Origin: an uncultured Anaerolineae bacterium
GTDB taxonomy: Bacteria > Chloroflexota > Anaerolineae > Anaerolineales > Villigracilaceae
Reading direction: 5' to 3'
NCBI GenBank assembly: GCA_903875215.1
Contig: CAIQVH010000016.1
Location: 528,613-592,612 of the forward strand
DNA length: 64,000 bases
A program made the position numbers and the translations under genes. Each line of letters begins with the position of its first letter. Positions within the stretch are counted from its first letter, which is position 1. This document shows, one piece after another, positions 1 to 8,434 of the stretch. The notes under the pieces are model-generated. The model was not told where the DNA came from. It ran no database searches and saw only the letters and a list, made by a program, of their open reading frames with translations.

Positions 1-1
1 C

Positions 2-271
2 ATTTCTGCCTATGCTCCGCACCCGAACGCCGCCAAGCTGTGGATGGAATATCTCTACAGCGACGAAGGTCAGAACATCTGGCTGAAGGGCTACTGCCAC
101 CCGATCCGCTACAAGGATATGGTCGAAAAAGGCACCGTCAACCAGGAAGCTGCTGGAAAGCTGCCCAAGTTCGATGGCGCAGTCGCCTTCCCGAGCATTG
201 ACCAGATCAACGCGGCCAAGAAAGTCATCGCAGACAACTGGATGACCGCCGTCGGCGCTGATGTCAAGTAA
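2..271 (+). CDS. ABC transporter substrate-binding protein, C-terminal part (5' truncated by window)
   Basis: Only the last 89 residues are present; the frame is open to the left edge of the window. The visible part (NAAKLWMEYLYSDEGQ, then a KFDGAVAFPSIDQIN segment) matches the C-terminal lobe of family 1 extracellular solute-binding proteins of the PotD/iron(III)-type. In that lobe a helix carrying a 'S-x-E-G-Q' turn precedes the final helices. The stop codon overlaps the start of the first permease gene, so this is the binding protein of the importer encoded by the next three genes. The substrate cannot be read from this fragment; polyamine or a related small cation/organic compound is the best guess from the permease and ATPase types. 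Confidence 0.85.
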   Translation: MSAYAPHPNAAKLWMEYLYSDEGQNIWLKGYCHPIRYKDMVEKGTVNQEAAGKLPKFDGAVAFPSIDQINAAKKVIADNWMTAVGADVK

Positions 272-1172
272 GCAGAATTTTGCTGTCAACGAAAAGCGGG
301 ACGCGCCTCAAGCGCGTCCCGCTCCTCTGCCCTGGCGGCACTGGCTGGGGGTCGGCCCGTTTTTCCTGTTTGCGTTCTTATTTATTTTTTTACCATCCCT
401 GTCATTATTCATCGGCGCTTTTCAAGATGCCAGCGGAGCTTTCACGCTGAAGAATTTCGCCGATCTTTCACGGCCTGAGATTGTAGATGCGTACTGGGTT
501 ACCATTCGCATCAGCCTGGTCACTGCCGTGGGCGGCGGGTTGCTTGGATTCGCCATGGCCTATGGCGTCACCCTGGGTGGATTGCCCGCCTGGGTGCGCA
601 CAGCCCTTTCCACGTTTTCGGGCGTGGCTTCCAACTTTGCCGGTGTTCCGCTGGCGTTTGCCTTCATCGCTACGTTGGGACGTACCGGCATGGTCACGCT
701 GATCCTCAAGCTGGTATTTGGCCTGAATCTGTACGACAAAGGTTTTAGCCTGTACTCCTTTTGGGGTCTGTCGTTGACTTATCTGTACTTCCAGTTTCCG
801 CTGATGGTGCTGATCATTACCCCCGCGCTGGATGGGTTGCGGCGCGAGTGGCGCGAAGCCGCTGAAAACCTGGGCGCCACGTCGTGGACGTACTGGCGCA
901 GGGTTGCGCTGCCCATCCTGACGCCTTCCATCCTCGGCGCAATGATCCTGTTGTTTGGGAATGCCTTTGGCGCTTATGCCACAGCGCTCTCGTTGACGGG
1001 CGGTTTCATCAACCTGGTGACGATCGTAATCGGTTCACAAATCAAAGGCGATATCCTGCACAACGTTGGTTTGGGGTACGCAATGGCTTTTGGCATGGTG
1101 ATTATCATGGCCACTATGATGACCTTGTATTATCTCTTGCGGCGCAGGAGCGAAAGGTGGCTGCGGCCATGA
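261..1172 (+). CDS. ABC transporter permease (PotB-like, first of two)
   Basis: A 303-residue inner-membrane permease of the binding-protein-dependent type. About six hydrophobic segments are visible, the first at about residues 29-53. The cytoplasmic EAA loop (EAAENLGATSWTYWRRVALP) starts near residue 199 and is the contact site for the ATPase subunit. The ATG at 261 overlaps the end of the substrate-binding gene by 11 bases and the TGA overlaps the next ATG as ATGA, so the genes are translationally coupled. It belongs to the spermidine/putrescine-type permease group by length and EAA-loop form; the actual substrate is unknown. Confidence 0.9.
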   Translation: MSSKQNFAVNEKRDAPQARPAPLPWRHWLGVGPFFLFAFLFIFLPSLSLFIGAFQDASGAFTLKNFADLSRPEIVDAYWVTIRISLVTAVGGGLLGFAMAYGVTLGGLPAWVRTALSTFSGVASNFAGVPLAFAFIATLGRTGMVTLILKLVFGLNLYDKGFSLYSFWGLSLTYLYFQFPLMVLIITPALDGLRREWREAAENLGATSWTYWRRVALPILTPSILGAMILLFGNAFGAYATALSLTGGFINLVTIVIGSQIKGDILHNVGLGYAMAFGMVIIMATMMTLYYLLRRRSERWLRP

Positions 1173-2026
1173 GCTTTTTACCCAATTTACGCAATCTCTT
1201 TTTTCCCCCGGCCAGCTCGCAAGCCAAAGATCGCGGCTCCAAACGGGGTGCCTCCTGGTTTTGGATGGCAGTGGGCGTGCTTTATTTTGTGCTGCCCCTG
1301 GTTGCCACCTTTGATTTTTCGCTGCGCGCCAGGAAAGGAGTGCTCAGCTTCCTGGCCTATGAGCGTGTCTTCAAAGACCCGGCCTTCTGGAAGACGTTCA
1401 TTTTCTCACTCGAAATGGCCTTTTTCACCATCCTGGTCAGTCTATTGCTGGTGGTGCCCACGGCCTATTGGATCCGTCTGCGGTTGCCGAAACTGCGCGT
1501 GATCGTCGAGTTCATCTCGATGCTGCCTTTCGTCATCCCAGCCATTGTGCTGGTCTTTGGTTTTATTCGCGTTTTCAGCGGCGCGCCCTTTTTTTTGACC
1601 AACACCAGCTTCGGGACGAATGTCCTGCTGGTGGCGGGCTACACCGTCCTGGCGCTGCCCTATATGTTCCGGGCAGTGGATACCGGCCTGGCGGCGATTG
1701 ATGTCCGCTCACTGACGGAAGCCGCCCAGAGCCTGGGCGCGGGCTGGGGCACGATCCTGTTTAAAATCATATTTCCCAATCTGCGCGTCGCCATCCTGAG
1801 CGGTGCCTTCCTGACGCTGGCCACCGTGATTGGTGAGTTCACCATCGCCAGCTTCCTGGTGGGCATCAATGCCTTTGGCCCGTATATGTCGCTGATTGGT
1901 CAGAACAAAACCTACGAATCTTCCTCGCTGGCCATCATCAGCTTTATGTTGACCTGGGCATTTATGGGCCTGCTCCAGTTCCTCAACCGCGGACAGGCCA
2001 GCAGCAGCCTGGCCGGCGCCCATTAA
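1169..2026 (+). CDS. ABC transporter permease (PotC-like, second of two)
   Basis: A 285-residue membrane permease. The start is taken as the ATG at 1169, which overlaps the stop of the first permease (ATGA). A longer reading in the same frame would run far into the upstream gene and is rejected. The EAA loop (EAAQSLGAGWGTILFKIIFP) lies near residue 184, and hydrophobic segments flank it on both sides. The N-terminal stretch before the first membrane segment is polar and long (about 30 residues). It forms the heterodimeric channel with the preceding permease; the ATPase gene follows 75 bases later. Confidence 0.9.
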   Translation: MSFLPNLRNLFFPPASSQAKDRGSKRGASWFWMAVGVLYFVLPLVATFDFSLRARKGVLSFLAYERVFKDPAFWKTFIFSLEMAFFTILVSLLLVVPTAYWIRLRLPKLRVIVEFISMLPFVIPAIVLVFGFIRVFSGAPFFLTNTSFGTNVLLVAGYTVLALPYMFRAVDTGLAAIDVRSLTEAAQSLGAGWGTILFKIIFPNLRVAILSGAFLTLATVIGEFTIASFLVGINAFGPYMSLIGQNKTYESSSLAIISFMLTWAFMGLLQFLNRGQASSSLAGAH

Positions 2027-2101
2027 CCCTGAAGCCGGATGGCCCGGTTATTGCTTTCCCAAAGTTTAGCGGCTTTGGACCTCACATCAAACGGTGAACG
2101 C

Positions 2102-3151
2102 ATGGCTTTTCTAACACTCACGGACATTTCCAAATATTTCGGCGGGGTTGCGGCGGTTGAAAGGTTTAACCTGGACGTGGAAAAAGGGGAATTTGTGTCG
2201 TTCCTTGGCCCTTCGGGTTGTGGAAAAACCACCACCCTGCGCATGATCGCCGGTTTTGAGCTGCCCAGCAGCGGAACGATCTTGCTCGATAGCGAAGATG
2301 TGACGTACAAAGCGCCCAACCAACGCAACGTTGGCATGGTCTTTCAGTCCTACGCGCTGTTCCCCAACCTGACGGTGGGACAGAACATTGGCTTTGGCCT
2401 GCAAGTGCGCAAGGAAAACGAAGCGGTCATCAAGGCGCGCGTGGATGAAATGCTTGGGCTGATCCATCTCGAACAGCATCAGAACAAATATCCCTACCAG
2501 CTTTCGGGCGGCCAGCAGCAACGGGTGGCCCTGGCGCGGGCGCTGGCCATCCAGCCGCGCGTTTTGCTGCTCGATGAGCCGCTTTCAGCGCTGGACGCCA
2601 AGATTCGCGTTGAACTGCGCCTTGAAATTCGCCGCATCCAGCAGGCTTTGGGAATTACCACCGTGTATGTTACGCACGACCAGGAGGAAGCACTCTCGCT
2701 CTCCGACCGGGTGGTGGTGATGAGCCAGGGCCGTATGGAACAGGTTGGCACGCCTTTTGAAATTTACAACTACCCCCGGACGCAGTTTGTCGCCCAATTC
2801 GTCGGTCAGCTCAACCTGCTGCCCATTACCGGGCTGGATCTGGCCGCCGAAACCTGTCTGCTGGCCGGGCAGACGGTGCAATTTGAACACCACCAGTCAC
2901 GCCAGCTGAGTGAAGCCCCGCGCCTGGCGATTCGCCCGGAAGAGTTTCGCCTGGGCGCGCTGGAGGGGTGCAACGTGCTTTCAGGCCGGGTGGAGACGGT
3001 CATGTTCCTGGGCGCGGTGGTACGCCTGCGGGTGGAGGTTGGCGGCCTGCTTTTCTCGGCAGATTTGTTCAATGAGCGCAACATCACCCCGCCGCGGGTG
3101 GGAGAACAGATTGAAATCAGTTTTCCCGTGCATGCCTGCTGGCTGACATAG
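2102..3151 (+). CDS. ABC transporter ATP-binding protein (PotA-like)
   Basis: A 349-residue ATPase energising the two permeases. Walker A (GPSGCGKTT) is near residue 35, the signature LSGGQQQRVALARALA near 134 and Walker B (VLLLDEPLSALD) near 155. A D-loop and H-loop (VTHDQEEA) follow. The last ~80 residues form a TOBE-type domain, as in PotA/MalK/FbpC importers. An upstream ATG at 2039 is in frame, but the domain alignment begins at MAFLTLTDISKYFGG, so 2102 is preferred. It closes the operon and is followed by a clear intrinsic terminator. Confidence 0.92.
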   Translation: MAFLTLTDISKYFGGVAAVERFNLDVEKGEFVSFLGPSGCGKTTTLRMIAGFELPSSGTILLDSEDVTYKAPNQRNVGMVFQSYALFPNLTVGQNIGFGLQVRKENEAVIKARVDEMLGLIHLEQHQNKYPYQLSGGQQQRVALARALAIQPRVLLLDEPLSALDAKIRVELRLEIRRIQQALGITTVYVTHDQEEALSLSDRVVVMSQGRMEQVGTPFEIYNYPRTQFVAQFVGQLNLLPITGLDLAAETCLLAGQTVQFEHHQSRQLSEAPRLAIRPEEFRLGALEGCNVLSGRVETVMFLGAVVRLRVEVGGLLFSADLFNERNITPPRVGEQIEISFPVHACWLT

Positions 3152-3170
3152 CCTGCTCTAGCCATCAATG

Positions 3171-3193
3171 GCCCGCTTCGGCGGGCTTTTTTA
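3171..3193 (+). terminator. intrinsic terminator of the ABC importer operon
   Basis: GCCCGC-TTCG-GCGGGC forms a 6-bp GC stem with a stable UUCG tetraloop, followed by six T residues and TATT. It lies 20 bases after the ATPase stop codon. Confidence 0.93.
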
Positions 3194-3236
3194 TTGAAAA
3201 ATCCGCACCCTGGCTGTCCAATTGCCCTTCCCTGTG

Positions 3237-3242
3237 TATAAT
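3237..3242 (+). promoter_or_regulatory. -10 element of a leaderless promoter
   Basis: A perfect TATAAT ends 7 bases before the ATG at 3250, so transcription should begin at or next to the start codon. No Shine-Dalgarno sequence lies between them and no clear -35 hexamer is seen. Confidence 0.65.
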
Positions 3243-3249
3243 AGGGCGC

Positions 3250-3492
3250 ATGAAAAAGCCCGTGCGATTGTTTCTGGCGTTGATTTGCCTGGCGGCTTCG
3301 TTGATCTTGCTGGCCTGGGCCTTTTGGCCGGGGCCGCGAGTCTTGCGACGCCAGTATCTTCAGCCGACTGAGATGCAGCTGCCCACGCCGCAAAGCTCCA
3401 TACCCTTGTGGCGTGAATTCGCCTGGGAAAAACCACCCCTCCAAACGGCCTGTGCCTGGTTGTCAGCAGACCGTTTTGCTTTAATCCTGTAA
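3250..3492 (+). CDS. small single-pass membrane protein of unknown function
   Basis: An 80-residue protein with a KK N-terminus, one hydrophobic segment (about residues 7-27, FLALICLAASLILLAWAF) and a short polar tail. The tail has a PTPQSS segment and is probably outside the cytoplasm. It starts directly after a TATAAT box and would be translated from a leaderless transcript. The phosphoesterase gene follows after 18 bases with its own ribosome binding site, so the two are probably cotranscribed. No family is recognised. The abrupt end (ADRFALIL) may mean that a longer ancestor has been truncated. Confidence 0.5.
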   Translation: MKKPVRLFLALICLAASLILLAWAFWPGPRVLRRQYLQPTEMQLPTPQSSIPLWREFAWEKPPLQTACAWLSADRFALIL

Positions 3493-3510
3493 ACAACAAA
3501 GGAATGCCAG

Positions 3511-4452
3511 GTGACCACTCTCTTTTTTGCTACCGATATTCATGGCTCTGATATTTGCTGGAACAAGTTCTTGAACGCGGGGAAATTCTACGGTGCGGAG
3601 GTGCTCATCCTGGGCGGCGATATGACCGGCAAGGCGGTTGTGCCGTTTGTGCATCTGGGCGGGGAAAAGTACCATGTGACGCTTTTACAACAGCAATTTG
3701 AGTTTCAGGGCGCGGACGCTTACCAGGAAATGGTCAAGCGTGTCCGCAGCCGGGGCTATTATCCCTACCGGACGACTCCTGAAGAGTTGGACGAACTCAG
3801 CCAGTCTCCCGAAAAAATCCACACCCTTTTTCTCCAGGAAGTGCTGCGCGTTTTCGAGCAGTGGATGGAGATTGCCGCCCGCAAACTGGCCGGGACGGGT
3901 ATCCGCGTGTACGTTTCTCCGGGCAACGATGACCAGTTCGAGGTGGATGAAATGATTCGCCAGTCGCAGGTCATCACACTGGCGGAGGGTCTTGTCATCC
4001 CGCTGACGGATCGCATCGAGATGATCTCCTCCGGCTGGAGCAACCGCACGCCCTGGAACACCTACCGCGAAGCCGACGAGCCCGATCTGGCCAGCCGTTA
4101 CGAAGCGATGATTGCGGTGTTGAAGAATCCAAAGACGGCAGTGTTTAATATTCATGTTCCGCCTTACAAATCCAACCTGGATGAAGCGCCCGAGTTGGAT
4201 GATCAGCTGCGTCCCACGTATGCCGGAAACGCCCTAAAACCGGTTGGTTCGACGGCGGTGCGCGCGGCGATTGAGAAATATCAGCCCCTGCTCGGTTTGC
4301 ATGGGCACATTCACGAAGGTCGAGGTCAGAGCCGCATTGGCAAGACTCTGTGTTTGAACCCCGGGTCGTTGTACGAACAGGGTGTGTTGCAAGGTGCGCT
4401 GGTCAAACTTGGCAAGGAAAAGCTCGAAAGTTATGTGTTGACGCAAGGTTAA
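3511..4452 (+). CDS. calcineurin-like metallophosphoesterase
   Basis: A 313-residue cytosolic phosphoesterase of the calcineurin superfamily. The metal-binding motifs appear in order: D9-x-H11 (DIHG), GGD37, GND140 (PGNDD), a histidine in NIHVPPYKS, and GHIHE at 265-269. Such enzymes hydrolyse phosphomonoesters or phosphodiesters using two metal ions; the substrate here cannot be deduced. The start is GTG at 3511 with AAGGA seven bases upstream. A second in-frame ATG is not needed because the DIHG motif is only eight residues from this start. It probably shares the promoter of the preceding small membrane protein. Confidence 0.85.
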   Translation: MTTLFFATDIHGSDICWNKFLNAGKFYGAEVLILGGDMTGKAVVPFVHLGGEKYHVTLLQQQFEFQGADAYQEMVKRVRSRGYYPYRTTPEELDELSQSPEKIHTLFLQEVLRVFEQWMEIAARKLAGTGIRVYVSPGNDDQFEVDEMIRQSQVITLAEGLVIPLTDRIEMISSGWSNRTPWNTYREADEPDLASRYEAMIAVLKNPKTAVFNIHVPPYKSNLDEAPELDDQLRPTYAGNALKPVGSTAVRAAIEKYQPLLGLHGHIHEGRGQSRIGKTLCLNPGSLYEQGVLQGALVKLGKEKLESYVLTQG

Positions 4453-4521
4453 TCCACGTTTGCGCGGCGGCCCCAGCTTGTTACCGTGCAAACGTACCAT
4501 ACAACCCAAAGGAGAATTCTC

Positions 4522-6159
4522 ATGTCCGATTTGTTCATTCGCAAGGCAACAGGCCTGGTGCGTTCCTGGTCGGTGTTCGATGCGTTTGTCTACGCATTCT
4601 TCTCGATCAACCTGGTGACGCTTGGCTTGTACAGCTTCAGCCAGATGTATTACTTTGGCGGGGGGCTGATTCCGGCGCTGCTCATCAGCGCGGTTTTCAT
4701 TCTGTTTGAAGTGGTGGTCTACGCTTCACTGATTGCCGTCATGCCACGCTCCGGGGGTGACTATGTCTGGCAAAGCCGCATCCTGGGAGGGGGCGTCGGC
4801 TTTGTGTTGGCAGTCACCGGTTGGTGGTTTATTCTCTGGCTGTGGGTTCCGTTATATGCCGATATGCTGCGCCACATCGTCATCACCCCCATCCTGGGCA
4901 TTCTCGGTGCCAAAGAGGCCGCCCTATGGTTTGGGCAAAGCTCCCTTGGCCTGTTCGTCACCTCGTTGATCATGTTGAGCATTGTCACGCTCTACATCAC
5001 ATTGGGGATGAAAACCTATGCCCGCATCCAGAAATGGTGTTTCTACGGCGGCATGTTGGGCCTGTTGATTGTCCTGGCCCTGCTGCTCACCGGCACACCG
5101 GAAGCCTTCAAAGCCGGGCTGGAAGCGAATGCCACTGCCTTGTTCGGCGCCCAACCGGGAGTGTACGACTCCACCGTGACACTTGGACAAGCGGCCGGGG
5201 CCGCCACTCCGCTGACAGGGGGCTCCTTCGGCCTGATCATGCTGACCCTGCCCTACCTGGTCTTCTTCAACTTATGGCCCAACTGGGGCGCCACCCTCTA
5301 CGGCGAAGTGCGCGGCGCGACCGATTTCAAACGCAATTTTGCCGGCATGGCCTGGGCGCTTGGCGTCACCACCGTGTTGGGGATTGCCGTTCTCCTGGCT
5401 ATTGCCAAAACCATCGGCTGGGATTTTTACATGCAGGCCAATGGCGCCTTCTGGAACTATACCTGGGGCTACACCACCGATGCGCCTGCCCTGCCAGTCT
5501 GGCCCTACCCGGCGCTGCTGGCCGCCTTCCTGACCAGTAACCGTCTGCTGCAACTGGTTGTCATCGCGCTGATGAGCCTGTGGTGGTTTGGCTGGAGCGG
5601 CACTGTCTTCCTGTCCTCCACCCGGGTCATCTTTGCTGCCGCCTTCGACCGCCTGCTGCCCGAAAAAGTAGCCGAAGTGGACGAACGCACCGGCACCCCG
5701 CTCACCGCCCTGTTGTTGATGGTCGTTCCCTCCATCCTTGTCGCCGCTTTGTTTGCCTGGAACATCTTCAACTTCCGCTCGCTGACCCTCGATTCCACCC
5801 TCGTCATCGCTGTCACCTACCTTGGCACAACCGTCGCTGCCATTCTACTGCCCTACCGCAAACCCGACCTGTACAACGCCTCGCCCATCGCCAAGTTCAA
5901 AATAGCCGGTATCCCGCTCATCTCCGTCGCCGGGGTGATTTTTGGCAGCTTTCTGACGTTTCTTCTGGTCGAATGGCTGTTTGACCCCTGGCTGAATGGC
6001 GCGCCGCTCTATGGCATCAGCCTGCAAAACATCCCTTCAGTGGTCTATATGGTCGTCATGTACGGCCTGGCCGCCGCGATCTATTGGGGCTCCAAGGCCT
6101 ATCGCAAACGCAGCGGCATAGATCTGAATAAGGTCCACGCCGAAATCCCGGCCGAATAG
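4522..6159 (+). CDS. APC-superfamily amino acid permease
   Basis: A 545-residue polytopic membrane protein with about 12-13 hydrophobic segments. The N-terminal region (SWSVFDAFVYAFFSIN, later MPRSGGDYVWQSRILGG) has the arrangement of the APC superfamily: the unwound first helix and the 'P-R-S-G-G-x-Y' motif after helix 2. It is therefore likely an amino acid or polyamine transporter or antiporter. The ATG at 4522 is chosen because AGGAG lies eight bases upstream; an ATG at 4486 has no ribosome binding site. A long soluble-looking segment (about residues 190-225) separates two membrane segments. The gene stands alone between a phosphoesterase and a repeat element. Confidence 0.85.
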   Translation: MSDLFIRKATGLVRSWSVFDAFVYAFFSINLVTLGLYSFSQMYYFGGGLIPALLISAVFILFEVVVYASLIAVMPRSGGDYVWQSRILGGGVGFVLAVTGWWFILWLWVPLYADMLRHIVITPILGILGAKEAALWFGQSSLGLFVTSLIMLSIVTLYITLGMKTYARIQKWCFYGGMLGLLIVLALLLTGTPEAFKAGLEANATALFGAQPGVYDSTVTLGQAAGAATPLTGGSFGLIMLTLPYLVFFNLWPNWGATLYGEVRGATDFKRNFAGMAWALGVTTVLGIAVLLAIAKTIGWDFYMQANGAFWNYTWGYTTDAPALPVWPYPALLAAFLTSNRLLQLVVIALMSLWWFGWSGTVFLSSTRVIFAAAFDRLLPEKVAEVDERTGTPLTALLLMVVPSILVAALFAWNIFNFRSLTLDSTLVIAVTYLGTTVAAILLPYRKPDLYNASPIAKFKIAGIPLISVAGVIFGSFLTFLLVEWLFDPWLNGAPLYGISLQNIPSVVYMVVMYGLAAAIYWGSKAYRKRSGIDLNKVHAEIPAE

Positions 6160-6169
6160 CTCACCGGGG

Positions 6170-6261
6170 GAGGGTGCGTCGCATCCTATTGCTGGAAAAC
6201 CCAGTTAAACAGGAGCAGCTTTCACTGGGGCACATCCTGTTTAGCCTGGTGCGACGCACTC
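6170..6261 (+). repeat. short dispersed inverted-repeat element, copy 1
   Basis: A 92-base intergenic element with imperfect terminal inverted repeats: GAGGGTGCGTCGCA on the left and GGTGCGACGCACTC on the right. An inner inverted pair is also present, TTAAACAGGA at 6205-6214 with TCCTGTTTAG at 6235-6244. It resembles the element at 48067-48159 in termini, in the position of GTTAAAC and in total length. It fills the gap between the APC permease stop and the next gene's ribosome binding site. It encodes no protein and looks like a MITE- or REP-type element. Confidence 0.7.
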
Positions 6262-6287
6262 TTCTCCGTTTCATCGTTTGGAGGCCT

Positions 6288-7040
6288 ATGGAACTGATTG
6301 AACCCGAAATCGCCCAAGAAATGCACCGCCTGGTGGAAGCCGCCCGCGCCCAAAACATCCACCTGCGCGCTATTGGCGGTCTGGCCGTTCACCATCACAG
6401 CCCGCTGCGCCGCCAGACCTTCCAGCGCACCTACGCCGATATCGACTTCGTTGCTCATAAAACCGAACGCCGCAAGCTGGAAGCCTTCTTCAACAGCATG
6501 GGCTATGCTGGCGACCGTAACTTTAACCTGCTCAACGGCGAAAAGCGCCAGATTTTCATCCACAAAACCTGTGGCCGCCGCATTGATATCTTTGTTGGCG
6601 ACTTTGAAATGTGCCACCGACTGCCTCTCAAAGATCGCCTCCAGGTGCATCCCGTCACCATCCCGCTTGCCGAACTGCTGCTTTCCAAAACCCAAATCAT
6701 CGAACTCAACCAGAAAGATGCCCTCGACCTGGTGGCTCTTCTGCTCGATAACGAACTCAGCCGCGACGACGAAAAAATCAACATCGACCGCATCTGCCGT
6801 CTGTGTGCCCGCGATTGGGGTTTGTTCAAAACCACCAGCATCAACCTTAGTCGCCTCGAAGACCTGCTCACCTCAGGCGGCCTCGAACTCACCGAAGCCG
6901 AGCGGAACACCGTCCTGCGCCGCATTGAAGAAATTCGCAAAGCCCTGGCCGCCATGAAAAAAAACCTGTTCTGGATGGCTCGCGATCGGGTTGGAACGCG
7001 CCTGCGCTGGTATACAGAAGTGGAAGAAGTTGAGCGCTGA
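6288..7040 (+). CDS. nucleotidyltransferase-like protein
   Basis: A 250-residue protein with the hallmarks of a small nucleotidyltransferase fold: a G30-G31 loop (RAIGGLAVHHH) and a D51-I-D53 pair (YADIDFVAH). A later acidic residue falls in GRRIDIFVGD. This order suggests a DNA-polymerase-beta-like NTase domain related to MNT/AbiEii-like proteins, but no toxin or antitoxin partner is adjacent. The start ATG at 6288 follows GGAGG by four bases. A longer frame starting at 6174 would begin inside the repeat element and is rejected. The C-terminal ~80 residues are helical and of unknown role. Confidence 0.65.
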   Translation: MELIEPEIAQEMHRLVEAARAQNIHLRAIGGLAVHHHSPLRRQTFQRTYADIDFVAHKTERRKLEAFFNSMGYAGDRNFNLLNGEKRQIFIHKTCGRRIDIFVGDFEMCHRLPLKDRLQVHPVTIPLAELLLSKTQIIELNQKDALDLVALLLDNELSRDDEKINIDRICRLCARDWGLFKTTSINLSRLEDLLTSGGLELTEAERNTVLRRIEEIRKALAAMKKNLFWMARDRVGTRLRWYTEVEEVER

Positions 7041-7089
7041 CGCGTCGCCCGGCAGCCTTCCTCCCGTTGCCCGGACATTATTCCGGCGG

Positions 7090-7803
7090 GTGGGTGCTAC
7101 TCCCCGTCGACTATTCCCGTTGTGGACGCTTTTTTTTGCGCTTCTGGCTGCCCAACTGGCCTGCGGGTTGGGCAGCCAGAACCCGCGCCCGGCGCCGCCT
7201 GCCACCCTCGTGGCTCAGCCGACCGCGGCAATCCACCTGTCGCTGCGCCCAGCCGTGACTGAAGAGCGTATGCTGACCCTGGAATACCCGCCCACCCTGC
7301 GCGCCGGCGATGCCGACGTGGTGCGCCTGACGCTCGAAATTGACGTGCGCGGCAATCTGACCCCAACTGCCGAATTCCAGGGCAGCCAGATCCAGGGAGA
7401 AATACTCCAAATCCCGAACATTTACAACACCCACAATGTCATGGCCGAAGCGCGGCTCGACCTGGCCGGAATGGAAGTTCAACCGGCTGAAACCGTCAGC
7501 GAAACCCTGCTCCCCGGCCAAAAGCTGACGTTTTACTGGAGCATCCGCCCGGCTGAAGTGGGGCATTACAAGGGCACTGTCTGGTTCTATTTGCGCTTTA
7601 TCCCCAGGGCGGGCGGCGCAGATTCGCGCCAGGCGCTTTCGGCGCAGTTGATTGAGATCGAAGCGGTGACCTTGTTCGGTTTGAAAGCCGGGCTGGCGCG
7701 CTGGCTGGGGTTGGTGGGAGCCGTTCTCAGCTCGGTGCTGGGTTTCCCTTTTCTCGAAGTGGGGTTTAAATGGTTGTGGGTGCGGATACGAAGCGGGAAA
7801 TGA
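7090..7803 (+). CDS. probable exported lipoprotein or membrane-anchored protein of unknown function
   Basis: A protein of about 237 residues. Using GTG at 7090, it begins with an RR-containing N-terminus and a hydrophobic stretch ending LAAQLAC, a plausible but imperfect lipobox. A beta-rich extracellular-type region follows (about 60-190), then a C-terminal hydrophobic segment (GLVGAVLSSVLGFPFLEVGF) before a basic tail. It may therefore be anchored at both ends. TTG at 7030 or ATG at 6991 are alternative starts overlapping the upstream gene. No conserved domain is recognised. Confidence 0.5.
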   Translation: MGATPRRLFPLWTLFFALLAAQLACGLGSQNPRPAPPATLVAQPTAAIHLSLRPAVTEERMLTLEYPPTLRAGDADVVRLTLEIDVRGNLTPTAEFQGSQIQGEILQIPNIYNTHNVMAEARLDLAGMEVQPAETVSETLLPGQKLTFYWSIRPAEVGHYKGTVWFYLRFIPRAGGADSRQALSAQLIEIEAVTLFGLKAGLARWLGLVGAVLSSVLGFPFLEVGFKWLWVRIRSGK

Positions 7804-7990
7804 TCACAGTTGGAAGTCAAGCACAGGTCTTATGAAAACTTGTGAATTTATTCACATAGTCGACTAAGCCAGTCAAATAAGTGACAAATATCACCCCGAT
7901 TAATTACAAGGGTGAGTTTATCCTTGAAAATCGCTATGATAAAATGTTTGGAGTGTTTGTGACAAAATCCCCAATCGCGAAGGAGTTTCT

Positions 7991-8362
7991 ATGCAGAATC
8001 CCTGGATGTATGTCGGCCTGTTTCTGCTGGTCGGGGTTGTAATTCCCATCGCGCCGATCCTTTTCTCGGCGTTGATTGCGCCCAAGAAGCCGAATCCAAT
8101 CAAGCAAAGTACGTACGAGTGCGGCATCGAGACGGTGGGGGAGAGCTGGGTGCAGTTTAAGGCACAGTATTATGTCTTTGCCCTCGTTTTCCTGGTTTTT
8201 GATGTGGAAACTGTCTTTCTTTTTCCCTGGGCGATGGCCCTGAACGCGCAGAATCCGGTGGTAATGCCGGCTTTTGTGGCGGTGGAGGGCATCATATTTA
8301 TTCTCATCCTTTTGGCAGGCCTGGCTTTCACCTGGCGCAAAGGGATGTTGGAATGGGTGTGA
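7991..8362 (+). CDS. nuoA: NADH-quinone oxidoreductase subunit A
   Basis: A 123-residue complex I membrane subunit with three hydrophobic helices. The conserved loop KQSTYECGIETVGESWVQFK contains the cysteine and acidic residues that line the quinone site. DVETVFLFPWA in the second helix is also typical. It starts with ATG after GAAGGAG. The 187 bases upstream contain no other gene; they hold TATGAT and TAAAAT sequences near 7935-7945 that could serve as -10 elements. A terminator-like hairpin follows the gene before nuoH. The nuoB, nuoC, nuoD and nuoI genes that usually follow nuoA are absent. Confidence 0.93.
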   Translation: MQNPWMYVGLFLLVGVVIPIAPILFSALIAPKKPNPIKQSTYECGIETVGESWVQFKAQYYVFALVFLVFDVETVFLFPWAMALNAQNPVVMPAFVAVEGIIFILILLAGLAFTWRKGMLEWV

Positions 8363-8380
8363 GTCCCAATTCAACATTGA

Positions 8381-8417
8381 AAGGCTGAGAGGAAGTTTCC
8401 TGTCAGCCTTTTATTTG
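8381..8417 (+). terminator. intrinsic terminator or attenuator between nuoA and nuoH
   Basis: AAGGCTGAGAGGAA pairs with TTCCTGTCAGCCTT (14 bp with one G-G mismatch, 8381-8394 and 8397-8410), followed by TTATTTG. The structure sits in the 72-base gap inside what should be one operon. Confidence 0.75.
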
Positions 8418-8434
8418 TTATAGAGGAGTGCTCT

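Noticed and set aside
6174..6287. Longer N-terminus for the nucleotidyltransferase-like protein
   Set aside because: This stretch is the inverted-repeat element; a good ribosome binding site lies before the ATG at 6288.
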